Assembly: GCA_049997955.1 (NCBI GenBank)
Contig: JAEBDY010000001.1
Span: 186,001-250,000, forward strand
Length of the DNA: 64,000 nucleotides
Direction: 5' to 3'
From: Umezawaea sp049997955
Lineage (GTDB): Bacteria > Actinomycetota > Actinomycetes > Mycobacteriales > Pseudonocardiaceae
A program made the position numbers and the translations under genes. Within the stretch, counting starts at the first letter, position 1, and each line of letters starts with the position of its first letter. Shown piece by piece: positions 17,554 through 25,792 of this stretch. Under the pieces are notes generated by a model that saw only the letters and a program-made list of their open reading frames with translations, did not search any database and was not told the origin of the DNA.

Positions 17554-17579
17554 GGGGGTCCCCTGGGCGGGGGACCCCC
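17554..17579 (-). terminator. Rho-independent terminator
   Basis: A perfect 10-bp inverted repeat (17554-17563 and 17570-17579) is followed on the minus strand by GATTTT. It lies just past the end of the minus-strand excalibur-like gene and may also stop the flotillin-ATPase transcript coming from the other side. Confidence 0.75.
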
Positions 17580-17599
17580 GGTTCCCGTTGGTGTTGGGG

Positions 17600-18112
17600 C
17601 TAGCGGTCTCCGTCGCCGCAGGCGATCCCGTCATGGTTCTCATCGAGGTCGTGCCGGTCCTGGCCGCGGACCTCGATGTGCCTCGACCCGTGCGAGCGCA
17701 GCCAGTCGCACTCGTCCACCAGCACCGGGAACAGCCAGGGCACGCACAGGCCTTCGGTGTCGTAGTCGTCGTCGCAGCCGCCCAGGTCCTCCAGCCACGG
17801 CGGCCCGCCGCGCGGCGGCTCCGGCCTCTGCGGCTTGGGGGCGGGCTTCGGCTTCGGCTTCGGCTCGGTGGTCCGGTCCTGCGTGGTCGTCACGGGCGCG
17901 GGCGGCGGTGGAGGAGGGGTCGTCGTCGGACCCACGCCGAGGACGCTGGTGGTGTAGGTCGCGCTGACCACCGGTTCCGGTCCGAAACTGCCCTGCACCT
18001 GCCGCACGTCGACGGGTTTCGGCCCGCCGGACAGCAGGAACCCGACGATCATCGCGCCGCCGACCAGCGCGGCCCCACCGACGGCGAGGACGCGGCGTCT
18101 GCCACTGATCAT
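17600..18112 (-). CDS. Secreted or anchored excalibur-like calcium-binding protein
   Basis: This encodes 170 residues. A basic start and one hydrophobic segment (about residues 9-28) form a signal anchor. A Pro/Thr/Lys-rich wall-spanning linker follows (residues 55-100). The C-terminal domain (about 105-170) ends with DLDENHDGIACGD, close to the excalibur DxDxDGxxCE calcium loop, and has four cysteines in all. Such proteins sit outside the membrane and bind Ca2+; their partners are mostly unknown. The gene stands alone, with a terminator behind it and a shared promoter region with the YbaB operon. Confidence 0.7.
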   Translation of the reverse strand: MISGRRRVLAVGGAALVGGAMIVGFLLSGGPKPVDVRQVQGSFGPEPVVSATYTTSVLGVGPTTTPPPPPPAPVTTTQDRTTEPKPKPKPAPKPQRPEPPRGGPPWLEDLGGCDDDYDTEGLCVPWLFPVLVDECDWLRSHGSRHIEVRGQDRHDLDENHDGIACGDGDR

Positions 18113-18132
18113 CCCAGATGCACCCGCTCCAC

Positions 18133-18164
18133 CGATTCCACGCCCGCGGCGTCACGTGGAATCG
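18133..18164. promoter_or_regulatory. 10-bp inverted repeat in divergent promoter region
   Basis: CGATTCCACG (18133-18142) and CGTGGAATCG (18155-18164) form a perfect inverted repeat between the divergent excalibur-like and YbaB genes. It may be an operator or a hairpin in a leader. No regulator gene is adjacent. Confidence 0.4.
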
Positions 18165-18185
18165 CCCCGATCGCCGGATGTGTTA

Positions 18186-18202
18186 CCGATTGGGCCAATC
18201 GG
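18186..18202. promoter_or_regulatory. Palindromic operator candidate upstream of the YbaB/WXG operon
   Basis: CCGATTG-GGC-CAATCGG is a 7-bp perfect palindrome with a 3-base centre. It starts 87 bases before the YbaB ATG, a usual operator distance. The regulator is unknown. Its half site contains GATTGG, which also occurs in the YczE/MocR boxes at 31846-31886. Confidence 0.45.
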
Positions 18203-18272
18203 AGTGTGGCGCTATTCGCTTTGCATGACAATCGGACCAATGCCCGTCCGACCCCCCGTGAGAGAGGCCTTG

Positions 18273-18755
18273 ATGAACGATCCCGCTCAGCGAGCAGCGC
18301 TCGAAGCCCGGAACGCGGCTTTGCGCACCCAGGTCGACTCCATGCTGGCCAACCTCGAACGCCAGACGTCGGCGTTGCGCGAGGCGCAGGCGGAAGCGGT
18401 GGCGAAGACCGGGTCCGCGACGTCGCCGGACGGTCTCGTGCACGTGGTCGTCAACGCGGCGGGCATCGTGACGGACGTGCGGTTCGCGCCGAACTCCTTC
18501 GAGCGCAACACCCCCGAGAAGCTCGCCCGGTCCGTCGTCCAGGTCATCCAGCAGGCCGCGCTCGACGCCAGGAGCCAGGCGGACGCGGCCATGGCGCCGT
18601 TCCAGCAGAACGTGCCGGACCTGCCGGACCTCTTCCCCGGCGCGCCGTCGCTGAAGAACCTGCTGCCCACGCCCGCCGCCCCGCCGCTGACGCCGCCGAA
18701 GAAGCCGGACGACGACGAGCCGCGCGACTCGATGATGGACGGGAACTCCTGGTGA
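18273..18755 (+). CDS. YbaB/EbfC-family protein
   Basis: This encodes 160 residues from ATG 18273, after GAGAGAGG. Residues 1-110 match the YbaB/EbfC fold: a long N-terminal helix, then DGLVHVVVNAAGIVTDVRFA, then a final helix. The last 40 residues are Pro/Asp-rich. Classical YbaB binds DNA as a nucleoid protein, but in Pseudonocardiales and Corynebacteriales genes of this type often lead operons of WXG100/ESX-type secretion substrates, as here. Its stop overlaps the GTG of the WXG100-like gene. The role, whether chaperone or DNA binding, is not decided by the sequence. Confidence 0.75.
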   Translation: MNDPAQRAALEARNAALRTQVDSMLANLERQTSALREAQAEAVAKTGSATSPDGLVHVVVNAAGIVTDVRFAPNSFERNTPEKLARSVVQVIQQAALDARSQADAAMAPFQQNVPDLPDLFPGAPSLKNLLPTPAAPPLTPPKKPDDDEPRDSMMDGNSW

Positions 18756-19063
18756 CCGGCTTCGAGGTCGACTCCACCGCGCTGCGTTCGGCGTCGCCGA
18801 AGTTCTCCACGACCGGCGACAAGCTCGCCGACGCGTGGGAGGCGCTGCGCTCGGTCATGGACGCCGAGGGGGCCTGCTGGGGCAACGACGAGGCGGGCCA
18901 GAAGTTCGCGCAGGGCTACTCGCCCGCCGCGGACACCGCCCGCGCCGCCTTCCCCGGCATGGCGAGCGGCATCCACGACATCCGCACCGAACTGGACGAC
19001 ACCGCGGCGACCTGGGAACAGGTCGACCAGGGCAACGCGGGTTCGTTCGGCGGACAGGGCTGA
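18752..19063 (+). CDS. WXG100/ESAT-6-like protein
   Basis: This encodes 103 residues from GTG 18752, overlapping the previous stop. Two helices flank the turn CWGNDEAGQKFAQGY, which is the WxG position of the WXG100 family with a WGxDE-type continuation. These proteins form helical hairpin dimers and are exported by type VII secretion systems. It lies between the YbaB-like gene and a gene for a larger CpnT-N-like protein, a trio often seen in this order. No type VII core gene (EccC, EccB or MycP) is present in the window, so export would rely on a machine encoded elsewhere. Confidence 0.75.
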   Translation: MTGFEVDSTALRSASPKFSTTGDKLADAWEALRSVMDAEGACWGNDEAGQKFAQGYSPAADTARAAFPGMASGIHDIRTELDDTAATWEQVDQGNAGSFGGQG

Positions 19064-19073
19064 GGGGGTAGCG

Positions 19074-20213
19074 ATGGGCATCGAAATCCCGGGCGCGGTG
19101 GAGTGGCTGGTCCCGATCGTCGTCGGCGCCGACTGGCCCGAGGGTGACGAGACCGCGCTGCGCAGGCTCAGCGAGGCGTGGACGCAGGCCGCCACAGCGG
19201 TCGGCGAGGTGGTCGTGGAGGGCAACGGCGCCTCGGCCGCCGTCCTCGGCTGCATGACCGGCGCGACCTCGGAGGCGTTCGACGCGTACTGGAAGCAGTT
19301 CGTCGAGGGCGACGCGTACCTGGTCAACCTGCAACAGCTGTGCACGGACCTCGCGTCCGGCTGCGACGACGCCGCGCTGAACATCGAGTACACGAAGCTC
19401 AGCATCATCGCGGCGCTGATCATCCTGGCGGCCCAGATCGCGGCCATGATCGCGTCAGCGGTGGCGACCTTCGGGGCGAGCACCGCGGGCGTGCCGATCG
19501 CGCAGGCGGCGACGCGGATCACCGTGCAGATGTTCTTCCGCGAGCTGATCAAGCAGATCGCCGTCAACGTGGCCATCAACGTCGGCGTCGACCTGGCGAT
19601 CCAAGGTGGGCAAGCGCTTGCGGGCAACCGCACGAGCTGGGACGCGGGCAAGACCCTCGACGCCGGCATCGCCGGTGTGGCGGCCGGGATCGCGGGCGGC
19701 ACGGTCGGGGCGGTGTCCAAGGGGATCGGCACCACGACCGGCAACTTCGTCGAAGCCGCTGGCCGCGGCGCGGTCGAGGGCGCGATCGGCGGTGCGGGCG
19801 GCAACATCCTGAACAACTTCGCGCACGGCAAGTTCGGCGTGGAGGACACCCTCAACGCCGCCACGTCCGGCGCGCTCTCGGGCAGCGTCGGCGGAGCCGT
19901 GGGCGGCATGTCGACCCGCCACGAGGGCCTGGCCAACACCTGGGGCTCCGGCACCTCGCCGGACGGGCAGTTCACGGCGGGCCACAACACCCAGGGGCAC
20001 ACGTTCACGACGCCGGACGGCTCGACCGTGCAGGCGAACGTGCCGAACCCGTACAACGGCGGGTGGGGTTCCGGGAACGCGCAGCACATCCCGGGGAGCG
20101 GCGGGCCGAACAACGTCAACGACCCGCACGACGACGACTACGAGGTCAAGACCTCCGCGAACCCGCCCCGGATGGTCGGGAACCTCGACCTGCCCGACCC
20201 TCCGAGGCCGTAG
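19074..20213 (+). CDS. CpnT-N-like / polymorphic-toxin-type exported protein without obvious toxin domain
   Basis: This encodes 379 residues from ATG 19074. Residues 1-110 resemble the N-terminal domain of CpnT-like exported proteins (PGAVEWLVPIVVGADWPEGD start, then helices). A hydrophobic helical part spans about 115-240 (IIAALIILAAQIAAMIASAV). Gly/Ala-rich repeats then lead to a Gly/Asn/Pro-rich C-terminus. Family members usually end in a nuclease, NADase or similar toxin; here the last 100 residues look disordered and show no catalytic motif. No immunity gene follows. It may be a structural exported protein or a toxin that has lost its warhead. Confidence 0.65.
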   Translation: MGIEIPGAVEWLVPIVVGADWPEGDETALRRLSEAWTQAATAVGEVVVEGNGASAAVLGCMTGATSEAFDAYWKQFVEGDAYLVNLQQLCTDLASGCDDAALNIEYTKLSIIAALIILAAQIAAMIASAVATFGASTAGVPIAQAATRITVQMFFRELIKQIAVNVAINVGVDLAIQGGQALAGNRTSWDAGKTLDAGIAGVAAGIAGGTVGAVSKGIGTTTGNFVEAAGRGAVEGAIGGAGGNILNNFAHGKFGVEDTLNAATSGALSGSVGGAVGGMSTRHEGLANTWGSGTSPDGQFTAGHNTQGHTFTTPDGSTVQANVPNPYNGGWGSGNAQHIPGSGGPNNVNDPHDDDYEVKTSANPPRMVGNLDLPDPPRP

Positions 20214-22076
20214 TCAGACCCAGGGCTGGTAGCCGAAGACCGGGGCGTGGTCCGCACGGACCTCGCCCCAGTTCGGGCTTCCGGGCGGCAACGAGTGGAA
20301 CTCGGCGCGGCGCAGGCGCGGGCGGATTCGAGCCCAGTCGACCAGCGCCACCAGTGCGATCACCGCGCACGCCAGTCCGGGGACACGGGCCGCCGCGAGC
20401 GGGACCGCCAAGAACGCGAAGCCGCCCGCGACGGCGGCGACGGCGAGCCGCCAGCCGATGCCGTTCTTGCGCAGGCCCATCCGCATGATCCCGCCGTCCG
20501 TCTTGGTCGTCGCCCAGGCCCGGAGCCGGTACCAGCTCGCGAGGTCGAGGTCGATCGGCGGCGCGGGAGCGGCTTTCGCCGCCCGCGCGGTGACCAGGTC
20601 CGCGACGAGCCGAAGCTCGGTGGTCGCCAGGAGCCACTGCTGGCTTCCGGCCACGATCCGCAGCCACGTGTCGTCCCACACCCCGATGGCGTGGCCGCCC
20701 GGCGAGTTCCACTGCCCGGCTTCCGGCGCTGCGCGCACCCCGCACTGCACCAGGTCGACGTCGGCCAGCCACAGGGCGAACGGCAGCACGCCCCTGCCGT
20801 TCGCCTCGCGCACCAAGCTGTCCTTCCGGACGAACAGCCGCTCGCCGGTGCTGAGCTTGAACGGCACCTCGACCGCGCTGCCACCGAGGTCGGTGCCGCG
20901 CCAGTTCGTGAACACCGCGCCCGCGAGCCGCCCGAGCACCGGGCACAGCACGAGCGCCACCGCGAACAGCCACTCCTGCTGGACCACCAGCCACATCAGG
21001 CTCACCGGGACCGGCAGCACCGCCACCCGGCCCCACACCCGCGGCACCCGCAGGTTGCACAGCCACACCACGAGGGCCACCCCGATCCACGCCAGGAAGC
21101 CGGCGGTGGCCGACGTGGCCAGCAGGAGCGCGACCGGAAGGCCCGCGATGCCGAGGAACGCCAGCGGCGCGGCGATCAGCCAGCGGGCGGTGAGGCCCGG
21201 TCCGGTGGGCAGCGGCTCGTCCGGCCCGCGGGTCGCGTGGACCTTCGGTCCGACCGGGTCCGGTGCGGGCAGCACCTCGGCGACGTGGACGTCCAGCACC
21301 TGCACGGGCTGCTCCACGTGCGAGGGCAGCGTGCGCCCCGTCCTGGCGCGGACCAGGTCCGCGAACTTCGCGGCGTCCTCCACCGGCAGCACCTGGTCCG
21401 CGCCGCCGATCCGCGCCACGACCACGTCCCCCGCGGGCACCGACTGGCTCGGGCCGTTGCGCAGCACGGCCCACGGCGCCTCGTTCGGCACCGCCGTGCG
21501 CACCCCGATGGCCGTGATGTCGTTGAGCGGCAAGCTCTTCCACGGGAGCGTGCCGCGCTTCCGGCCGGGTGCGAGCTCCATCGGCTCGGCGGTCGCCCGC
21601 TGGATCCAGATCTCCAGCGCGCTGTCGGTCACGACCACGGAGTCGTTGGTCCAGAGGGCCTTCCGCACCACTCGGATCGGGAAGCTCACGTGGTACGGCC
21701 GCGCGCCGAGGGCGTCGGCGGGCCGGGCGACCAGCGTGCGCCGGGCGAGCCACGCGCACAGCACGGGCGGCGCCCACAGCGCGACGCAGACGAGCACGTT
21801 CAGCGCGGGGTGGAGTTCGGTCGGCCGCAGGTGCACCACGATCGCCGCCATCGCGCCCAGCGACTGGACGACGGCGGTGCCCAGCGACACCACGGGCCAG
21901 TGGTGCGGCCTGTACCGGTGCTTCCGCCCGAACCACAGCAGTCCGAGCAGCGGGGCCACCGCCAGCACGGTCGGCACGACGGCGTCCGACCCCTCGGTGG
22001 ACAGCAGCGGCAGCGGGAGCGCGGCGTAGAGCAGGTGGATCGCGAGCGCGAGCAGCAGGAAGACCCTGGTCAGCAT
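20214..22076 (-). CDS. Large membrane protein with two repeated TM plus PH-like halves
   Basis: This encodes 620 residues from ATG 22076. The first half has four hydrophobic helices (about residues 5-25, 33-50, 65-85 and 93-112) followed by a soluble part that includes LPWKSLPLNDITAIGVRT, a PH-like strand pattern. The second half repeats this: helices near 300-400, then a soluble part with ALWLADVDLVQCGVR, then two C-terminal helices near 565-600. A basic YRxRAWATTKTDGGIMRMG segment precedes the last helices. It is probably a plasma-membrane protein with two cytoplasmic PH-like domains. I do not recognise a family. A 26-codon reading frame (22159-22079) ends two bases before its start. Confidence 0.65.
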   Translation of the reverse strand: MLTRVFLLLALAIHLLYAALPLPLLSTEGSDAVVPTVLAVAPLLGLLWFGRKHRYRPHHWPVVSLGTAVVQSLGAMAAIVVHLRPTELHPALNVLVCVALWAPPVLCAWLARRTLVARPADALGARPYHVSFPIRVVRKALWTNDSVVVTDSALEIWIQRATAEPMELAPGRKRGTLPWKSLPLNDITAIGVRTAVPNEAPWAVLRNGPSQSVPAGDVVVARIGGADQVLPVEDAAKFADLVRARTGRTLPSHVEQPVQVLDVHVAEVLPAPDPVGPKVHATRGPDEPLPTGPGLTARWLIAAPLAFLGIAGLPVALLLATSATAGFLAWIGVALVVWLCNLRVPRVWGRVAVLPVPVSLMWLVVQQEWLFAVALVLCPVLGRLAGAVFTNWRGTDLGGSAVEVPFKLSTGERLFVRKDSLVREANGRGVLPFALWLADVDLVQCGVRAAPEAGQWNSPGGHAIGVWDDTWLRIVAGSQQWLLATTELRLVADLVTARAAKAAPAPPIDLDLASWYRLRAWATTKTDGGIMRMGLRKNGIGWRLAVAAVAGGFAFLAVPLAAARVPGLACAVIALVALVDWARIRPRLRRAEFHSLPPGSPNWGEVRADHAPVFGYQPWV

Positions 22077-22561
22077 CGTCAGGAGGTCCGATCCGGTTCC
22101 ACGTGCCGCTCGGTCGCCTTCGCCGTGTGCCGGTGCCGCCCGGCTTCCCCGTCATCCATGGGCACATCATGTCGTGACGCGGAGGCGCTCGTCCGTGACA
22201 CCACGAAATCGTGGCGACGCCGAATCAGGTGACCTGGCAGCCGCACGCCGATCCGGCGACGTGGGTGGCCGGGATCTCCAGCCCCTACCCGCCGCGCCGC
22301 ACCCGTGCGCCGCGGCGGGCGTCGTGCGGAACTCGGACTTCCAGCGGGAAGCGAGCCCTGGTGCCATAGACAAATGTCGGACATCACACCGCTCTATCAC
22401 CCGAACGGCCTAGTGAAATGTCCGATTGCGACGCTTGTCGCATAAGGGGACCCTATTGCGTCCGTAGCATTGGAGACGCGAATCCCGAGGTCGGGTCGAT
22501 GGCGACCGCTCCCGCACCCCTCGGATGACGCCCTGCCCGCACGGTTCGAAGAAAGGTCTCC
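22077..22561. other. 485-base intergenic region upstream of the binding-protein gene
   Basis: No gene is convincing here. A short frame on the minus strand (22159-22079, 26 codons, no clear ribosome site) might be a leader peptide for the membrane protein. Near the right side, ATGTCGGACAT (22375-22385) is an 11-base palindrome, and a related ATGTCCGATT follows about 50 bases later; both could be operator half-sites for the downstream lipoprotein gene. Confidence 0.4.
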
Positions 22562-23386
22562 TTGCGCATGTTGTTGCGTCGAATGCTGCCCATTGCCGTG
22601 TCGGTGGCCTTGCTCGCCGCGTGCGGTAGCTCCGACCAGAGCACTCTGGAGGGCCGGGCCGACGACGGCTCCCTGACCGTCGGCATCCGCTTCGACCAGC
22701 CCGGTCTCGCCCAGCGCCGGATCGACGGCAAGTTCGTCGGCTTCGACGTCGACGTCGCGAAGTACATCGCGGGTCAGCTGGGCGTGGACGAGAAGAAGAT
22801 CACCTGGACGGAGGCCCGTTCGGCCGACCGCGAAAAGATGATCATGTCAGGTGCGGTCGACTTCGTCGTCGCCACCTACTCGATCACCGACAAGCGCAAG
22901 CAGCAGGTGGCCTTCGCGGGTCCCTACTTCGAGACCGGCCAGGGGGTGCTCGTCCGGTACACCGAGGAGGAGATCACCGGGGCGGACAAGCTCAACGGCA
23001 AGAACCTCTGCTCCGTCTCGGGTTCCACGTCGGCGCAGAAGGTCCTGGACGAGTTCGCGCAGGGCGTGCGGCTGGTCGAGTACGGCCAGTACTCCGACTG
23101 CGTGACCGCGCTGCTGGCGGGCAACGTCGACGCCGTCACCACCGACGAGGTCATCCTCGCGGGCTTCGCCGCGGCGAACCCGGAGCTGCTCAAGGTGGTG
23201 GGCCCCAAGTTCAGCACCGAGAAGTACGGCGTGGGCCTGCCGAAGGACGACGTGCAGGGCCGGGCGAAGGTCAACGAGGCCATCAACCAGATGATCAGCT
23301 CGGGCGAGTGGGCGAGGTCGTTCTCGCGCAACGTCGGCCAGTCCGGCATCGAGGTCCCGGAACCGCCGAAGGTCACCGAGCAGTAG
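22562..23386 (+). CDS. Glutamate/polar amino-acid ABC transporter binding lipoprotein (family 3)
   Basis: This encodes 274 residues. TTG 22562 lies five bases after AAAGG; ATG 22568 is the alternative start. The lipoprotein signal ends at LLAAC. The mature part is a two-lobe family 3 solute-binding protein: LTVGIRFDQPGLA, GFDVDVAKYIAGQLGV, DFVVATYSITDKRKQQVAFAG and GVGLPKDD are typical of GluB-like glutamate or aspartate binders. A pair of cysteines (NLCSVSG and SDCVTA) is likely a disulfide. No permease or ATPase gene is next to it, so it is an orphan that must dock with a transporter encoded elsewhere. A strong terminator follows. Confidence 0.85.
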   Translation: MRMLLRRMLPIAVSVALLAACGSSDQSTLEGRADDGSLTVGIRFDQPGLAQRRIDGKFVGFDVDVAKYIAGQLGVDEKKITWTEARSADREKMIMSGAVDFVVATYSITDKRKQQVAFAGPYFETGQGVLVRYTEEEITGADKLNGKNLCSVSGSTSAQKVLDEFAQGVRLVEYGQYSDCVTALLAGNVDAVTTDEVILAGFAAANPELLKVVGPKFSTEKYGVGLPKDDVQGRAKVNEAINQMISSGEWARSFSRNVGQSGIEVPEPPKVTEQ

Positions 23387-23392
23387 CGCCCT

Positions 23393-23425
23393 CGCGGGTG
23401 GCGGTCCCCCGGTCCGCCACCCGCG
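23393..23425. terminator. Bidirectional terminator
   Basis: Perfect 12-bp arms (23393-23404 and 23414-23425) with a 9-base loop lie between the convergent binding-protein and L,D-transpeptidase genes, 6 bases from each stop. There is no U-tract, as is usual for actinomycete stem-loop terminators. Confidence 0.75.
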
Positions 23426-23430
23426 AACGG

Positions 23431-24606
23431 CTAGCTCGCGGACTTCGCGAGCCAGGCGTTCCAGTCGAGGGTCCAGTCGTAGTAGGTGCGGTCTTCCTCC
23501 GACAGCGCGACGCTCGACCCGACCACGTTCACCGGGTCGCCGGGGATGACCTCGTCGAAGTACAGCTTCGCGTTCTCCGGAGCCAGGTTCGCGCAGCCGT
23601 GCGACACGTTCTCGTTGCCCTGCGCGTACCGCGAGCCCTCGTACCCGTGCACGTACTCGCCGTTGTAGGAGATCTGCACGCCCCAGGGAACCTTGACGTT
23701 CTCGTAGTCGTACTGCGGGTTCGTCATGGAGACCTCCTCCGACTTCGAGATCACCACGTGGATGCCGCTGCGGCTGACGCGGCCGGGGTCGGACTCCAGG
23801 CCGTAGCTGGCCGGGAAGTCGAACAGCTGCTGCCCGTCCTTGGTGACGACGAACCGGTGCGCCTGCGTGTCCGCGGTCGCGACCAGCGCGCGGCCGATGG
23901 TGAAGCGCACGCTCACGTCCTGGCTGCCGTACGCGCCGTCGCCGTGCGGCACGCCGTACAGGCCCGCGTGCACCTTCACCGTGGTGCCGGGCGTCCAGTA
24001 GGCCTTGGGCCGCCAGTGCACCTCGGTGTCGCTCAGCCACGCCCACGCGCCCTCGGTCGGCACGGACGTCTCGACCTTCAACGCCTTCTGCACGCTCGCC
24101 TTGTCCGCCACCGGGCCGGAGAACTCGATCGCGACCGGCATCGCGATGCCGTAGGTCTGGTCGTCGCCGACGTTCGTGCTGCCGCTGATCTGCCGTGCGG
24201 GCGTGACGGTCGTGAACGCGCCGGTGATCGGCGCTTCCGCGCCGTCGTTGCCGATGGCGGTTCCCGTCCAGGTGTAGGACTTGCCGTACCCGAGCGGCTC
24301 ACCGGCCACCCAACTCGTGCCGTCGGCGGCGGGTGTCCCCGCGACCTGCTCGCCCTCGGCGTTGGTCAGCGCGACGGACGCGAGCTTGCCCTCGGTCACC
24401 TCGACCTTGAACGGCCCGGCCGGGCTCACGTTCTCGGTTCCGCCAGCGGGCGTCGTGCGGACGGCCATCGGCACCTGCACGGCGACGTTCGTCGCCTGCT
24501 GCTCGACCGCGGTCGGACTCGCCGCGCTCCCGTCGCCACCGCACCCCGCGACGAGCGCTCCGACGGCCAGCGCCACCGCTGCCGCCAACCCCTTGCTCAA
24601 CGCCAC
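23431..24606 (-). CDS. L,D-transpeptidase lipoprotein with Ig-like domains
   Basis: This encodes 391 residues. The lipoprotein signal ends at GALVAGC. Two Ig-like domains (about residues 45-130 and 135-240) precede the YkuD catalytic domain. Its active-site block reads VHGYEGSRYAQGNENVSHGC, with catalytic His and Cys near residues 335-355, and a following WDW-type tail lies near 380. Proteins of this layout (LdtMt2 type) make 3-3 cross-links in peptidoglycan and act outside the membrane. A close paralogue begins at 63065. The gene is convergent with the binding-protein gene and divergent from the cold-shock gene. Confidence 0.9.
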   Translation of the reverse strand: MALSKGLAAAVALAVGALVAGCGGDGSAASPTAVEQQATNVAVQVPMAVRTTPAGGTENVSPAGPFKVEVTEGKLASVALTNAEGEQVAGTPAADGTSWVAGEPLGYGKSYTWTGTAIGNDGAEAPITGAFTTVTPARQISGSTNVGDDQTYGIAMPVAIEFSGPVADKASVQKALKVETSVPTEGAWAWLSDTEVHWRPKAYWTPGTTVKVHAGLYGVPHGDGAYGSQDVSVRFTIGRALVATADTQAHRFVVTKDGQQLFDFPASYGLESDPGRVSRSGIHVVISKSEEVSMTNPQYDYENVKVPWGVQISYNGEYVHGYEGSRYAQGNENVSHGCANLAPENAKLYFDEVIPGDPVNVVGSSVALSEEDRTYYDWTLDWNAWLAKSAS

Positions 24607-24992
24607 TGCTCCCCCTCAAACCACGTTCGACGTGCAAGTGACGTGTCGAGGCGCCGGGGCGTTGTCCAGGCGGTTCGTGATCCCGGTCACGCGGCGTCGG
24701 GCTTCGGTGTCGATCACCCCAAGATCGGCGCGAGGGCCGTGGACAGGCCTATAGCAGGCCGTCCGGGCGCAGCTTCCGGCGGACCCGGTTTGGTCGCTTC
24801 GGTCTGTAGTCTTCAGCCCTCCCAAGCGATACCCTGGCCTCGCAGGCCGTGGTTTCTGTGTTCGTGTCTCACGCTCGCGGAACAGCACGCGGGCGGACCC
24901 TTCTCTCGCCGAGGCAAGCGGAGGAGATGCCCCCGGGACGGCCGGGGGTTGCATGGTGCAACCCCGAGCTTTCCTGCGATGGAGGCAGGTAC
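24607..24992 (+). promoter_or_regulatory. Long leader of the cold-shock gene with two mutually exclusive hairpins
   Basis: The 386-base gap holds the divergent promoters of the L,D-transpeptidase and cold-shock genes. Near the cold-shock start, hairpin 1 pairs 24930-24936 with 24942-24948. Hairpin 2 pairs 24945-24953 with 24957-24965. They share bases 24945-24948, so only one can form. The GGAGG site is at 24981-24985. A temperature-dependent switch is possible, as known for csp leaders, but is inferred here. Confidence 0.5.
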
Positions 24993-25196
24993 ATGACACA
25001 GGGCACTGTCAAGTGGTTCAACTCCGAAAAGGGCTTCGGCTTCATCGCCCAGGACAACGGCGGCGCTGACGTCTTCGTCCACTACTCGGAGATCCAGGGC
25101 AACGGATTCCGTTCCCTGGACGAGAACCAGCGCGTCGAGTTCGAGGTTGGTCAGGGGCAGAAGGGCCCGCAGGCCCAGAACGTCCGGGCCATCTGA
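24993..25196 (+). CDS. Cold-shock protein, CspA family
   Basis: This encodes 67 residues from ATG 24993, with GGAGG seven bases upstream. The whole protein is one cold-shock domain: QGTVKWFNSEKGFGFI carries RNP1 and DVFVHYSEI carries RNP2. Such proteins bind single-stranded RNA and DNA and melt RNA structure. The length is standard. A strong terminator follows directly, so it is monocistronic. The structured leader is described separately. Confidence 0.95.
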   Translation: MTQGTVKWFNSEKGFGFIAQDNGGADVFVHYSEIQGNGFRSLDENQRVEFEVGQGQKGPQAQNVRAI

Positions 25197-25209
25197 GTCG
25201 GTACCGAGG

Positions 25210-25244
25210 AAAAGGCCCCCACCGGAATCCGGTGGGGGCCTTTT
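25210..25244. terminator. Bidirectional rho-independent terminator
   Basis: Arms of 16 bp (25210-25225 and 25229-25244) pair perfectly, with A-run and T-run ends and a 3-base loop. It lies between the convergent cold-shock and ribbon-helix-helix genes and would work on both strands. Confidence 0.9.
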
Positions 25245-25262
25245 CGCGAGTGCGGAAGAGTT

Positions 25263-25592
25263 CTAGAAGCCGCGCTGGCGGGCTTCCCACTGCAGCCGCT
25301 GCATGACCCATTCGGTCGCGAGGGCCTGCGGCGAGGTCTGGCGCTCGGCGGCCAGTTCCTTGAGCTGCTCGTTGTCCATCAGCGTGAGGCGGAGCTGGTA
25401 GACCTGCGCGGTGCCGAAGCTGGTGCCGGACGCGGTGGTCTCGGTGTCCGCGGTCTCCGGCGCCAGCGCGGCGAGGTACGAGGTCAGCTCGTCATCGGTG
25501 TCGGCGGCGGGCGCCAGCTGGCCCTCCGCCCCGTCCTGGTGGGGCGGACGGTGACGGCCGGACTTCGAACGACCAAGAGAGGGTAGGGGCAC
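25263..25592 (-). CDS. Probable ribbon-helix-helix protein
   Basis: This encodes about 109 residues if GTG 25592 is the start; longer in-frame starts exist up to 25760 but lack a binding site and coding character. The N-terminal 55 residues are disordered and His/Pro-rich. The C-terminal 50 residues read VYQLRLTLMDNEQLKELAAE, then TSPQALATEWVMQRL, a strand followed by two helices as in CopG/Arc DNA-binding proteins. Similar actinomycete proteins have no known targets. It is separated from the copper ATPase gene by a 200-base gap with no clear signal. Confidence 0.6.
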   Translation of the reverse strand: MPLPSLGRSKSGRHRPPHQDGAEGQLAPAADTDDELTSYLAALAPETADTETTASGTSFGTAQVYQLRLTLMDNEQLKELAAERQTSPQALATEWVMQRLQWEARQRGF

Positions 25593-25792
25593 CGGAATAT
25601 GGTAACGGTCGGATTGCGGCACCCGTGAAAGTGTGACCCCGGTCACATGGCGTTCGCGTGGAGGGGCCCCCGCGCCAGGGGGAGGAACGCGGGGGCCGGA
25701 GGGGATCTCCACAGGTGCTGACCGGGGGTGTGTCAGCAATTCGGATTGTTGCACGCGCACGGTGTTCGGGGGAGGGGGTACAGCGGAAATCT

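Noticed and set aside
22079..22159. 26-codon leader peptide before the two-halved membrane protein
   Set aside because: It ends two bases before the ATG but has no ribosome site and no codon pattern suggesting attenuation; mentioned in the neighbouring entries only as a possibility.
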